This document shows, piece after piece, positions 41,601 through 54,426 of a stretch of DNA of 64,000 nt. Location of the stretch: positions 2,108,001-2,172,000 of the forward strand of contig JAVTVJ010000070.1 of assembly GCA_034509425.1 (NCBI GenBank), given 5' to 3'. The stretch is from Eopsaltria australis. Its lineage: Eukaryota > Chordata > Aves > Passeriformes > Petroicidae. The stretch's first letter is position 1, and every line of letters starts with the position of its first letter. The position numbers were made by a program, and so were the translations under genes. The notes under the pieces were generated by a model, which did not search any database, had not been told where the DNA came from, and saw nothing but the letters and a program-made list of their open reading frames with translations.

Positions 41601-44600
41601 AGCTTTATTTCTGTGCCAAATGCTTTTCACAATCTGCTTAGCGAGACATTACAGAGAAATAATACCTCAGCTTCCATTCCTGCTTAAAAAAATCTCTAAA
41701 ACAAAGAGAAAGAACAACTGGTAGCAAACATTCGAGTATTAATTCTGCTTCTTTGTTTCCTATCCCAAATTTGTAGTTCCCAGAAATTACTGACAGTAAT
41801 TTGCTGTTCATGGACTTCCTTAGCCATGAGAGATCTTCCTGTATTTAGTTTCCCACAGTGGTCTTTTCTTCCTGAAACTGTCCAGTTGTGTTTGAACCAA
41901 GAAAGGTTTTCCAAAACAGCCTCCTGAGAAAAGGAGATCTGACACCTCAGCTATACACTCAGTTAGTTTTGCACCTACCATTTGTGTAGTATGTCCTGAG
42001 TCTTTCTCTGGAAAACACCAGTGATTCCATCTTCACCTTTTCCATGCTGTCATGGGTAGCATCCATCTCACACTGGTACAGCCTCATGTAAGCAGGCCTA
42101 CAGATTAAAGTAGCAATCAAGATTTCCACCACAGTCAGTGGAGGGAGGGATGTAACTCCAAAGAGCAATCTGCCCTATCTGTCGTAGATGCCTCACTCAC
42201 AACAGGGGGAATCACTAGTCTAACTTGTTTGGTTGGTGCTAGGGACAGCCTAGGCAGCCTGCAGAGGCAGCACAGCAACAAATAATAATAGGAGCAAATA
42301 AAAGCCAATATTTAAAATACAGTTGTTCTCCAAACTGTTGAACAGGTCATTGTGAATGGGAATGCAATGAATATGCTACAAATTTGAAGCTTCAGCTTGT
42401 TTTTCTCAGCTGCAGTCTTCAATTTACAGCCTGCAGCTCAATTAGAAGCTTTTTCCATTTACTTGTTTCATTTAGTGTGGTGAATGCTACATGAACTAAG
42501 TAAACCAGAGGGAGGAAAATGGGATGCCTTTGGCTGTCAGGATGCTGATAGAAGTGTGGAGGGAGAGAAGCCTTTGAAATCCCACGGTGCTACTTCATGT
42601 TTGTCATCCTAAGGACAGCTGCCTTGGAGAGCCATGGTGGCACCAGGAACATTTAGGAAATTCCCTGAGATGCCTGTACAACATCAATCTTTTGCACATA
42701 TCAATAGGTGGTTCCTGTGTTATTATTTCCAGTCATGTGCTGTCTTGGAGGGGGCCCCTCACAGAGCAGAAGGCTGGTGTTGAACTTTGGTCTCATTCTC
42801 CTCAGCACAGAGCGCAGGCAATCTTTGTCCCCTAAGATGTGCTCACTGCTTCCAAGGCACAGGCTGAAAACGTCTGAGCTGCAGAGTGTGAGGCTGAAGC
42901 ACAGGGGAGCAAATTTATGGCAGGAAGATATGACAAGTGAAACTGGCTGCATTTGAGATGCAAATGGACCTGAGCAGTCCAAGGTGTCACAGGGCTTGGC
43001 AGACATTACACAGCCTGCTCTGTGATCATTTGGCACAGCACTGCAGAGAGAAACAAACTTAAAAGCTCTGAGGAGGTGCCGTTTGTTTAAATAATAGCAA
43101 GTAATTAGTCTGAAGACAAAATCAGTGATGGCATTTTATAATTACAATTAATTTAAAGGTTAATTTCCTTTGGTGCTAAAATCTTATTTAAAACATTTAC
43201 CAGGAAAGGAAATTAGGATGTTACTATCTAGATGCATAGAATGCTTCTGGGAATCCATGCCTATTATCACTAGAAAATTAGGTTAGACTCAAAGTGGGAA
43301 TTTCAATTTATTTTAGTGTATAATAGATGGTGGTCAGGGCCTTGAGTCAGAGGGGTTGCTTAGGGTAGACTGTATGATTTGCATTTTCTTTGTTTGTGGG
43401 ATTAATTGCAAATGTTTCCAACAAAAGGGCTGGGTTTATACATGAACAAGTTTGACATGAAAAGAAAATTGGTTATGGATTGCTGCCTTCGTAACTAATG
43501 AAGTTGATGTTCAAGGAATCCCTAGGAGACAGGCTTGTGGCATGAGACAAATATATAAATAAAATCACACAAGGGAAAATGGTGGCATTGCTGGCTTCAT
43601 CTATGATAATTTCTTTTCTCCCTCGCTTGTCTTCCCTGCCACTCCCCTTGCATCCATCACCACCTCCTGTGGGGATTGTCAACCCCAAGTTTAAAAATGT
43701 CTAAATAATATAACATAAAGCTTGAAGGAAGTAACATTTCCATTCCAGCAGCTCATCACAATGCAACACTGCTTAATAAAATCAATGCATTGTAACAGCC
43801 AGGGAAATATACTTACCTTATATATTTTTTTAACTGTAGACCACACAATTTTTATCTATTCAAGAATGACATTGCAGAAATATTGGAAAAGATCTGCACA
43901 TGTCAAAAGGGAATGAACTGCTAACATCTGGTTTTTTGAAGAAAGATACATTTCATACCAAACCATTGTGAAAATATTACTTGTCATTAATTATTTGTTT
44001 CAGGAGAGGAACACAAAGGCATTCAGACCATGAAACAATGTCCCAAGCGGTTGTGTCAAGCCAGTAGCAGAAATGAGGTAGTAGCTAGTGATGGTTCTGA
44101 CAACAAAGACTACAGATCATTTGAAGCAATGTTCAGGTTGTTAATGTAGCTGAATAGGGTGTAGCCTTCCTGGACATGGAAAGGTTTTGGAATTGAAAAA
44201 TAGACAAAGCTCATATTCAAAATCAGGAAAAAATTAGCAAAATCTGAAACTCTCCACAAGCTGAAAATTGCACGCAAAATACTTCCAGGCATGTTTTGTT
44301 CTGATGCTGGTGAAAGACTCCATTTCAACATCAGTCCTTTCCTGCTACTTTACACTGAACATGGATGGCTGCCTTTGAAAGGAGGCCCTCCAATGGGGAG
44401 CATGTCCTCCTTCATCCCCTGAGGCAGAGGAGAGGCAGCTTGGATCCCATGGAGGAACAGCCTGCAGGAGGCCATGTGGGGCTGCTGGCCCCCTTCCCCA
44501 CCCTGGTGTCCCACCCTTTGAGGGCAGCTGACTGCCTTCTTAGGGTTTCAGCCAAAATTAGTGGGAGCATGGCAGGTCCTGGCCATCCAGCCTCCCTCCA

Positions 44601-45419
44601 GTCTGAGAGATAGCAGAGTCTTTGAGAGGAATGGTGATGAGCTGCTCTGGGTGGACCAGACTAATTAATTCTTTCCAGTGGCCCTGAGAAGGACACCTGC
44701 CCACAGCCTTAGTGTTCTTCCTGCTGAGACAGTCAGTGTGAGCTCCTTGCAGTTTCCTACATGCCATGAACATAGCTTTGGACTAAATTATTTTTATCAG
44801 CATGACTCCTGTTAAAGTTTTCCTTATTACTTTTCCTTTCAAATATCTAGATAGGTCTTCATTAGCATTGGATTGTTAACTTTCATAGATTTGGGCCTTC
44901 ATTCTCCACTTTGTTGCACCTACTAATGACTTTTTCTAATTTATTAGTGTGGCAGTCACACTTGGAGGCCACTGCCCCAGGCATTTTCTTTTTCCTCCTC
45001 TTTTTCTTTTTCTTCTCCTTGTTGCTTGCCCCGAGCAGTGATCTGGCTTAGAACAATTTTTCCTAATGACTCATTTGATAACTTCTACAATAATTCAGTC
45101 TACCACACATTTAATTCTTAGAATGATTTGTCAGTCAAAAACTATATTGCAGGGCTATAATTTTTTTGCTCAGCACTTAGGGATGAAAATTTGAAAGCAG
45201 ATGGCTATTATCCAGCAATGCTCAGGTCTGTCCAGTTTAGAAAAGTAAGATATTGTTCAGATTATTACTGTTCTCTTAGCTTGTTATCGTTCTCTTCTTC
45301 TCTTAGCTGAGTGAAGATCTTTTACAGATTCTTTCTTTACTGAGCATCAGACAAGCCCCTCTGCAAGTTTGGAGACAAGCAGAGGGTTGACCTTGCAGAG
45401 GGCAGGCAGTCACCCCATT

Positions 45420-45870
45420 TCCAGGTGTACAGGCTGACAGGTGGCTTGCTGCATTTGTCAGGTATAAAAGGCAGCACTGACCATTTCAGTCCAGTATTTC
45501 TCATTGCTGCAGCTGTGTTCCAGCTGTTTTCTCCTGCCCTCTGTCCTCATTCCTGCCTGCCTTATCCCTGGTCCCAGTTTCTGCCTTCAGCTACTGAAGA
45601 CTTGCTCATGCCTCCCAGCCCTTACTTGGCTAGTCCTGACTACTTTCATCCTGGCTCCTTTCTGCTCAGCAAGGACCTTGGCTCCCACCCTCTCCACATG
45701 GTTCCCACTGTTGGCCAGCCCAGCCTTGCAGAGGCCTTGCTCCAGAGCATGGTCTTCCTCGCGTCATGCTCCAAAGGTCTGCTACCAACCAGACACCTTT
45801 TCCACCTGGGAATCTGAGAAAAATTGTGACTTGTCTAATTTCTGGACCCACAGCACCATTCATCTTGGTA
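45420..45870 (+). repeat. TATA-box-bearing, pyrimidine-rich repeat-like segment (LTR-like?)
   Basis: GGTATAAAAGGCAGCACTGACC (TATAAAAG at 45463-45470) is followed by about 350 bases rich in CCTG, CTCC and GCTGCAG. This resembles the promoter end of an LTR element I remember from turtle genomes, but the family is not certain. Overlapping frames of about 130 codons on both strands (45425-45817, 45504-45893, and reverse 45666-46061) reflect the low stop-codon content of this composition. I see no conserved protein motif in any of them. Confidence 0.4.
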
Positions 45871-47329
45871 CTTTCTTCTGGGTACAACCATGAGCTGGAT
45901 TCACCTGGAAAGCAGTATCTGCATGCCTGTTGCTCCCTAATTACAGACAGAGACCCCTGCCCATATTCCTGTGAGGGCAGAAACACCAGGTTGTGCTTAT
46001 TAGACTTTACAAATCTGAGTACCTCCCCAGTCTTACATCTTGTCTCAGAAGGGCTGATCAAAGACCCAGCCAGGACCCAGCAGAAACAGAGACAGAAGAT
46101 GGTGCCTTATACCAACAGGAAACACAGTAAGAGGAGAAGAAAGTGGATGACCCTGTGAAGTAAAAAATTACTGAATAATTTTGATTATTATACAAGTAAA
46201 CAGCATGAAAATAGTGGCAGTGGGGCATAATCTGAGCTGAGAAAAAATTTGTGTAAGGGTTTCCCTTTGCATCTCCAGTGGCCATTGTAGAGCTCAGAAA
46301 TGCCGTGAGGTTACAGTTTAAAAATCTGAGGATTTATATTCACCTTGCAAATGGGTGAGTTGAGAGCACTCACAGGCCCTTCATTACTGACTGCTTGGCA
46401 GAAATGCTGCTCATTGCACTGCAAGAACTGGAGCTTGTGTCCAAATCTTTATGCCATTTCTGAATCCTCCTGTGACTGCAGGAAGGGCACAGCCTCATGT
46501 GCTGGCAGATGTCTTCTTCCTCATTCTTCCCTGTTTGGCTCTATTGTGGTTTGAGAGCCTAAATCACTGTGTATTCAGCACAAAGACCAATAATGTTTGA
46601 TTGTCATTGTAAACAAACTTTATGGAGATCACATTCAAGCAAACCTCCTCCTGTGTGCTATATTGTGGAACAGCCACCAGGCCAAGCTCACAAAATAGAA
46701 AGGCAGCAGCACTGAATTGTTTGGAAGTGTCTTCACCAAACAGAGAGCTGGGTAGCAGGATACTGGCAAAACTGCAAGAGCAAAGGTGTCCCCATATGTT
46801 TTTTTATGGTTTTGCCCCATATGTAATTTCCTAGGTCCTTAAAACCAAACTTAATTTTACTCCCCTCCATTCATTTTTTTAATCTCAATTTGGCCAGATT
46901 TTAGGTACTGCTATTTGTGCACAGCTCTCTCTTGCCTCACGTACTCACTTCTGCACCAGCAGTGTTTTCAGTGGTGTCATTAGCTGTAGTTTGTTTGCCA
47001 TCTCTCCTTCCTTCCAGCTACATCTGCAGTGAAGTGCCTTGCTGTGGCAGTGAAGTTCAATTGCAGCTCTTCGAAAGCCAGAGTCCAGGGAGCCAAGTCT
47101 TTGGCCTCTGGGGAGAGTGCATATAAATTTAAGACCTTGCAGGTCAGATGTAGGATATGAACACCACATGTTTTCTCTGCAATACCACACAGGAAATATG
47201 TCCAGTCATGGCATGCACATGCAGGGAGCATCCATGTGTACATGCACATACACTTCCCTGGTCATTAGCTCTTTTTTTAAAAGGTGTCATCTTTGTCATG
47301 GGTAATCCTAATTTCTTTATATTATTTTA

Positions 47330-47800
47330 GTGCCTTAAATTCATCAATATATTTAAGGACTACCATAATGCCAAGCACTGTACAAATGTGAACAGCCCTG
47401 TTTCTTGGAGCTTGCAATCTGCATATTAGACAGCAGGCAGCTGGTGGGTACAGACAGAAAGTGAGCACAAAGAAACTGTGAGCAAATATTATTTGTTGAA
47501 GTAGAGAGGAATATAAAGGCATGGACAACCTAATTATTGTCATCAGAGCAAAGAGTTTTAGGGAAAAGAACAAGAGAACTGTTTGTAAAGACATTCTCAC
47601 AAGGAGAGAAATGTTTGGAAATTTGACAAGTAAGGAGGTCAAGCTGGGGGCATGAGGACAGAATTTAGCTTTTAGATCTGGAAGGAGGAGAGATTGATTT
47701 TGTAGTTGACTCACTACAAAGGGCTTTACATGTAAGAAAATTTAGTTTATACTTGATGTAATATAGAAGGTTAAATCTGTAGAAGGATGTAGAGAAGAGT
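47330..47800. repeat. Old amniote repeat debris
   Basis: CCAAGCACTGTACAAATGTGAACAGCCCTGTTTCTTGGAGCTTGCAATCT matches a phrase (GCACTGTACAAAC…CAGTCCCTGCCCC…GAGCTTACAATCT) widespread in reptile and bird repeats. The following purine-rich text, including TTTAGTTTATACTTGATGTAATATAGAAG, may belong to the same element. Purine-rich sequence past the LTR-like segment (48.4-49.4 kb) may be its continuation. Confidence 0.4.
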
Positions 47801-47869
47801 AGCCTACACAAAAATGTAAGTCCTGCAGCTTAACTCCACATTTGGTGAGTTCAAAAGTAAAAAAGGAAC

Positions 47870-48303
47870 AATTGTCATGTTTGACACTGGGAGCCCTGCA
47901 TAAATGTTACAGCTGTGTCAACAGGTAAAAGAGTCTTCTTTTGTTGCTCTGATTTTTGCAGTGTGTTGTGTTTATACTTTGTAATAAAAGTTCTCATAGA
48001 TTTTGTGTAAACATAGTCTATGTTTATGTAACTGGTCAAAGATTGTTTTGTACTTTTGGTATTATTTTTCATTCCTTTTTCTAAGGCGGAGAAAGTTGAT
48101 GGACTGTGTCCCTAACCTATGGAATTAGAGAGGTAGTAACCTCATTGTCCAATCCATGATTGTCTATGTAAAGATATATAAATGAAAGAATAAAGAGAGG
48201 CAGAGCTCTTCTTCTCTCTAGCCCGGCCTTGGTGGCACTGACCTGCTGACTAGAGTTACCTGATTTTTTTGTGTCCAACCGTGCAACATTCTTTTTCTTC
48301 ACT
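47870..48303 (+). mobile_element. LTR-like remnant with CCAAT, TATA and AATAAA elements (edges uncertain)
   Basis: The better supported part is about 48060-48303. It has GTCCAATCC (CCAAT box), GATATATAAATG (TATA-like), then AATAAAG and a stretch running into GGCACTGACCTGCTGACTAG and CTTTTTCTTCA. This order is what an LTR U3-R-U5 would show, and the wording resembles bird ERV LTRs I remember. A start near TGTTTGACACTGG (about 47879) is possible. I could not find a convincing target duplication, so the limits are approximate. It lies inside older repeat debris (47.3-49.4 kb), suggesting a nested insertion. Confidence 0.45.
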
Positions 48304-49078
48304 ATTCAAAAATAATCTCCAGAAATTGAATCCTGCATGTCCCACACCAAAGTTGACATCAAATTTATATCCTCAAGTGATAGACAGACTTGAGGACACG
48401 AGTTCACAATGAGAGGCAGCAACCAAGGTTAGGGAGGAGCAGCTAAGAATTCTGGTTTTAGCCATGCAGAACTGGAACTGATATTTAATTACTGACAGGA
48501 AAATAACACGGAGAGAAGCTGAGATTGAAATTTGTATAGGAGGAGCAGAGTGAGCATGACTCAGGTAATCTGTGACACCTCGATGCGCCAGCAACAGCAG
48601 AATTTGTGATTGTGAGTGCAATTTCCCAGTATAGGAGGGGGAGGAAAATAAAATGCAGAGGTTACTGCTCATTGGACTCCAGGAGCATGATGAAGAAAGA
48701 ACCTCCAAGGAAGGAGATGAATGATGACAGGAGGAAGGTGAGCACCAGCAGAAGAGACAAAGGAGCCCAGCAAGGCAAAAGTTGCAGGAAAAAGAGCAGC
48801 AAATGTACAAAAGGTGGCCAGATGGCCACAGAGAGGACTGTATGGGCCTAAATTTGAATAAGAAGATGTGAGCTGTCTGAGGTTCCAGCTGCACGCAAAG
48901 ATCAGAATGCAAGATGGAAGAAAACCTTCTAAAGAACTTGAGAAAAGTAGTTCCAGAAACTGCTTGAAATCATCAAGGGTGGTTGGAGGAGGAAGACTGG
49001 GACAACCAGGGAAAAAGATGGACTAGATTTTTATCTTTTTTAAATAAAAAGAATTTACATGTGTTTTTTTAGGAGGAG

Positions 49079-49126
49079 AATGCAAAAAAAAAGAAAAAAA
49101 AACCAAAAAAACAACACCAAAAAAGA
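49079..49126 (+). repeat. A-rich low-complexity stretch
   Basis: Poly(A) runs broken by single G, C or CC (AAAAAAAAAGAAAAAAAAACC…). It may be a decayed retroelement tail; no body is recognised. Confidence 0.8.
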
Positions 49127-49640
49127 GGTCAAGGGTCTGTCACTGGACAAGCAGAAGTTTTATGGAACAAAATTCTTATGACTGTAGTAAGAGAAAAGGG
49201 GAAATGAGTAGTAAAGTGAGTAAAAAAAGGCTGCCAAGCTGAAGAAAGGAGTGTTACTTTATGAGTTTGTTTGCACGAAAAATGGGACAGTTAATGTGCA
49301 GAGAAATGACTGATGATGAGAGGAGTGAAGCAGATGAGGGGATGGTGGGGGTCTCTGGGATAGAACTAACAGAGCTGGAGGAGACCAACTACTTCATATG
49401 GGAGATGAAGTGAAGGAAAACAGAGGAATCAGTAGAGAAGTCAGCCTTAGTACAGCATTACTACCAAAGACATTTTCACTTTTAAAGAAGGAGCCATGGT
49501 CTGACAAGACCCTTAATACAAGCAAAAGAAGAAAATAATCTGAATTTTTTATGGCACGTTTTACAGATAAGTAATTCTGCTATTATCCTATTCGAGTCCA
49601 TCTAGGAAAGTAAAAATTTCAGCAAACAATATTTCAAAGG

Positions 49641-50636
49641 TGGGTTTGCATGGCCAGGTTTTGAGGGGGCTACAGGGGCGTGTTCTGTGAAGAGCTACTA
49701 GAAGCTTCTCCTGTGACTTTTGACAGAGCCAATGCCGGACAGATCCAAGATGGACCCACTGCTGGTCAAGGCTCAGTCTGTCATTGATAGGCGTAGTGCC
49801 TGTGGGATAACAGGTTTAAGAGGGGGAAAAGGTTACTGTGCAACTGCAGCTGTGAGAGAGGAATGACAATAACTGAGAGCAGCAGCTGTGCAGACACCAA
49901 GGTCAGCGAAGAAGGAGGAGGAGGTGCTCCAGGCACCAGAGCAGAGGCTCCCCTGCAGCCCCTGGAGGACCCCATATCAGGGCAGGCGAGTGCCCAAAGG
50001 AGGCTCTGACCCTGTGGGAAGCCTGTGCTGGAGCAGGTTCCTGTAAGCATCTGTGAATGCATGGAGAGAGGAGCCCATGCTGGAGCAGGTTTGCTGGCAG
50101 GACTTGTGACCCCACAAGGGACCCCCAAGGAAGCAGTCTGTTCCTGAAAGACTGTACCCCAAGGAGAGGACCCACTGGAGCAGTTAATGAAGAATTGTAG
50201 CCCATGGGAAGGATTCACATTGGACAAGTTTGTGGAAGACTGTCTCCCATAGGAGGGACCCCAGGCTGGAGCAGAGGAAGCATGTGAGAAGTCCTCCCCC
50301 TGAGGAGGAAGGAACAGCAGAGAGACATGTGATGAACTGACCACAACCCCCATTCCTCATTCCCTTATGTCGTTGGGCTGGGGAAGGCAGAGAATCAGGA
50401 GTTAAACCTGAGAAGAAGGTTTCATATTTGGCTCTATTTCTCATTATACTGCTCTTCTTTGGTAATAATTCAAGGCTATTTTGCCTGTGATGTTAATTGC
50501 TGAGTGATCTCTCCCTGTCTCTATCTGCACCCATGAACCTTTTGTTATGTTTTTTTCTCTCCTGTTCACCTGAGGAGGGGGGCAACAGAGTGGCTTTGGT
50601 GAACGGCTAATGTTCATCCAGAGTCAACTTGCCACA
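49641..50636 (+). mobile_element. Solo LTR of an endogenous retrovirus (ERVL-like), 5-bp target duplication AAAGG
   Basis: A 996-bp element beginning TGGGTTTG and ending GCCACA. It is flanked by perfect 5-bp direct repeats AAAGG at 49636-49640 and 50637-50641. The TG...CA ends and 5-bp duplication fit an ERVL-type LTR. The body matches my memory of an LTR family abundant in bird genomes: tandem phrases around CTGGAGCAG, a segment resembling CCTCCCCCTGAGGAGGA, and an end with CTGAGGAGGGG...GGCTTTGGTG. The GC-richer, repeat-laden middle differs sharply from its AT-rich flanks. Only one LTR is present, with no internal gag/pol/env region, so it is the product of LTR-LTR recombination. The reverse-strand open frames of up to 190 codons inside it are by-products of its composition. 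The exact subfamily name needs a repeat library. Confidence 0.85.
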
Positions 50637-51879
50637 AAAGGAATGGGATTCTGTTCGTTTGTATGTCCACATGTGCTTTTACTAAAGTGAAAGATGACAC
50701 GGGCCACTTGTGATAACAATGACATGTAAGATGAATGTAAGATAGAATAGTCATTAAAGTGTTTGATGTGTGAGGCTAAGCATGGAAGGCTCTGTACTGA
50801 TTCAGATAATGAGCCTTGTTTTATTCATCTGATGTTATGGCTGCCAGAAATGTCTCAGGTGCGCAACACTTTTAGTGACCTTTCAGGCACAGCCAGGATA
50901 AAAAGCCTGCAGAAAGGGCAGACTGCTGCATGCTTTAAGAAACTAGCTCAGAGTCCACAGGGAGCTTTTAGCACAGTCTGGACACCACAGGGTTTGCAGT
51001 GCTGAGAAGCAGCTGCCATGAGGAAACCTTGCTACAAACAAATTGATGAAATCCTTTTGTATTGGAGTTTACTTTCTATTACCTCCCCTCACCTACCTTG
51101 CAAAGCTTGTTGTTGCCTGTAAGAAGCCATTGTATGTCTACAGTGAGGTCATGGTAGTGCTCTCTGCCCTGCCACCATTTGGTTACACATATGGCAGCTT
51201 CTATAGTGAGCTGAACACAGAAATGACTCTACAACCTTGCTTTGTTTGTCACTTGGCAATCTGGCTTGTTAACACTCTATGCTGGCTGTGTGCAACAGGG
51301 CAAAGCCACAATGCACGAAGAGATATTCAGCATGCATCTTTCCCTCATGCTCACACAAAATCATTTTGCTCAAAGAAATCTTTTTCTTAACACGTAGGTT
51401 TAGCTTTCTGAAAACAACTCTGAAGACAACCTTTTGCCCCACATCTGCAAAGCAGAGTGTCTATGCCTGCAGCCTGCTAGTAATGGTTTACAGGTTGCTT
51501 GAAGGGTGTAGGAAAGTACAGAAGAAATGCAAAGCTGAACAAATGAGTATAAGCAATATCCCTAAAGTGACATGGGTTGACAACAGTGAGGCACTTGATC
51601 CAACCCAGGTATTTTCTGACTTGTGTTGTCAGGGATCAAGAGTAACAAAAAGAAAAGAAAATTGAGCAAGCAAACAACAAACCATACCTGCAGTAAATAT
51701 ACGTCCACTCTTTTTTCTGCAATCTTTGTATTTGAATTGAAGTGGGGTTTTCCTCCCAGCCTAGGTCTTCACTAAACAATATCCTTCATTCTGTGCCTGT
51801 AAACTTAGTATGCTCCCAAAGAAATTATCACTTTTTGATAAAGGCATTGTAATGGTTGCAGATAGTGATTAAGTAGAAA

Positions 51880-52925
51880 GCAACAAATGACATTTATCCT
51901 GATTTTAGCAAAATTTTGACACTATAAAAGGTTTTTAAGAAGTTCAGGGAAGTACTGTCCAGATGCAGTCAGCATAGATTGATTACAGAATTGTTTAAAG
52001 CACTGAAATGTAGTTATAAAGCAGATGGGGCATTTCAGATGGGATCCCGCTGGGACCTCAGCTAGGGAAATAATTCTCTTCATTATTTTTATTAACAACA
52101 ATGAGGACAGAAAAGAGAACATTTGTAAAAATTTAAGATTAGACCAGACTGAGAAGAGTACAATTTCTTGTGAAGGTAGGATTAGAAGTCAAAATAATCT
52201 TGAGAAGTGGCTTGAAATCAAGAAGGTGGAATTCAGTACAGACACGTGCAAAAGAACTCCTGTTGGGAAGAATCAATCATCTTCAAATAAAATATGGACT
52301 ACTTGGCTAGGCTACAGTTAGTTTCAAAACAAAAAATAAGAACTGATTATTAAGTGTCTATATGATGCTGTTGAAAAAAAAGAAATTGGAAACCAAACCC
52401 AAATGTCACAAAACAAGAACAACAAATACAAATGATTAAAAAGCCAACCAAACATTCAAAACCACAAAAACTACTGAGTTATTTCAGATAATGCACAGAA
52501 GACTGGATGGCAGTTGTCCCAGTTAGTCCTGATTTGTGCACCCCACTGTAAGAAAAACTTTAGTAAACTGAGGAAGAATATTCAGGCTTCAAAATGAAGA
52601 GGATTTGGAAAGCATGAGCTGTAAGAAAAATTTGAAATAACTAAGTTTGTTTAAACCTGAAAATAATGGATTGCATGGAATACTTTTTTAAAAGGCTTAA
52701 AAGCAGTTATGAGAAAAAAATGGCTCATTTTTCTTCCAATCCATAGGGGAAAAAGGCCAAAATGTAGATAAGTAGTTAATTTGCAGGAAATTACATTTAA
52801 ATTAGACATTAGGAAATTAGGCACGGGGAAAAGCAACACAGAGAGTCTACAGAACCTCCTTCATTAGAGATGTCAGGGATTAATTTACTAACACATCTTT
52901 CTAGGATAGGAGTATACATAATACT
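51880..52925 (+). mobile_element. Old, degraded CR1 LINE fragment (about 1 kb)
   Basis: The order of recognisable phrases follows the 3' half of CR1 ORF2 and tail. First comes TTTCAGATGGGATCCCGCTGGGACC with TTCATTATTTTTATTAACAACAATGAGGA (catalytic-core end). Then come GGCTTGAAATCAAGAAGGTGGAATTCAG and GTGCAAAAGAACTCC, then TATGATGCTGTTG, then TTAGACATTAGGAAATTAGG, ACCTCCTTCATTAGAGAT and GTCAGGGATTAA. The frame is broken throughout by indels, and an A-rich stretch lies at about 52366-52470. It is much older than the copy at 7.1 kb and cannot be active. Edges are approximate. Confidence 0.65.
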
Positions 52926-54282
52926 GCCACACAGCACAGAATTAGCTAAATTATTTCTGCAGGGACCATTCTTGTCAGCAAAGAATGACTTGATGACAGA
53001 TTCAACATGTGTGCAGTTGCAAAGCAGACATACTGTACCCAGACACTCTAGTGTTTCAGTAGCTCTTTGCTTGCAGAGTAAATGGTGGATGGAGGGGTTT
53101 GAGAATTTGATTTTTTTTGTAACATTTCTGGAATGGATGAGACTGCATTGATAAGTGTAACTAAGTGTGGCACATATTGAGGGGTACCTTAGTATTAAAA
53201 CAACCTTATAAATGCAAGTGTTAAGGAGTCCAACCACTGTGGAATTTCTCAAACCAAGTAAATTTGCTTTTTTGTTGTTTGTGACTGTAACTGTATTTTA
53301 GATCCACAAGAAGTTGTTGTCTATTAAACAACCTTTTCCTTGTTTTTTTTTTCTTTTAATGTACACAGAGTCAGTCTGTCAGTAGCAGTGACCAGACGTG
53401 TGAAAAATGCACTTCCATACCTGAACTCTTTGGCCCTTTTCTATCAAAGTCAAGTCCAATTCAGATCTGTGATGTAAGAGACAATATTTCAGGGACAAGA
53501 ACTGCCCCCAAATAACCCCTATAAGCCAATAGTTGAGTCTCCTGGGACAAAGAAAGCAAAAGACATCCTTTTACCTGTGCAAAGAAAGTGTTATAGCAGA
53601 GAAATAGGGGTCTTGGGCTCAGATGAGACTGAATTTTCTGGGAAATTGTTTAAAACAAACGCGAAGGCCATCAGGAACTGGCAATTGTGTGAATTAATAA
53701 ATAACTCCCACCCTACAACCTTCTTGCAGACCTTCAGCATCTTGAGAGAAATGCAGGTTTCCTTACATCTGTGAAGTTCCATCTCTGAAGCTCAGATAAA
53801 TTGTTCCAACTCTCTGTTCATGCATTTCAACCCAAATGTCAAAGCAGGGAATCAGAGAAACTTCTGTCTCTCAGACAGAGTTGGATCAATGTACTCCCTC
53901 CTCTACATCCTCTACTGAGCCATGGTATGACAGCAAGCCAGACACAGTAATCAGTCAGAAGCAATGCATTCATGCCAATAAATAAATGGTTTTCAGCATT
54001 TGTAATGTCTGAATATCATATTGTTTTGTATTAGTGAGGTGGTCTACTTGAAAAAGAGGGATGTGTGGTTGTTTCTTGTGGACAGCTGGCTGTTATAAAT
54101 TCTGTACTGTTTCAATGTGGTTTTAAAATTGAATTGATTTTAAAAGTAAAGAAAAAAAGGGGGGACTTTGCCTTTCCTTACTTTTGTTACTGTTTCTGTG
54201 TATCTTTCCAATTAGCTGGTCTAATTTTAACAGATTAGTAGGGGACCTGCCAAAAATATTCTGTGTTCTGGGTGGTTCTTGA

Positions 54283-54426
<144 letters not shown>

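Noticed and set aside
48373..48912. 179-codon minus-strand open frame, Ser/Cys/Leu-rich
   Set aside because: It is the reverse of a purine-rich repeat-like stretch, which lacks stop codons in that direction; no conserved motif.
49781..50353. 190-codon minus-strand frame and nested shorter ones
   Set aside because: Entirely inside the solo LTR and antisense to it; the frame comes from the repetitive GC-rich composition.
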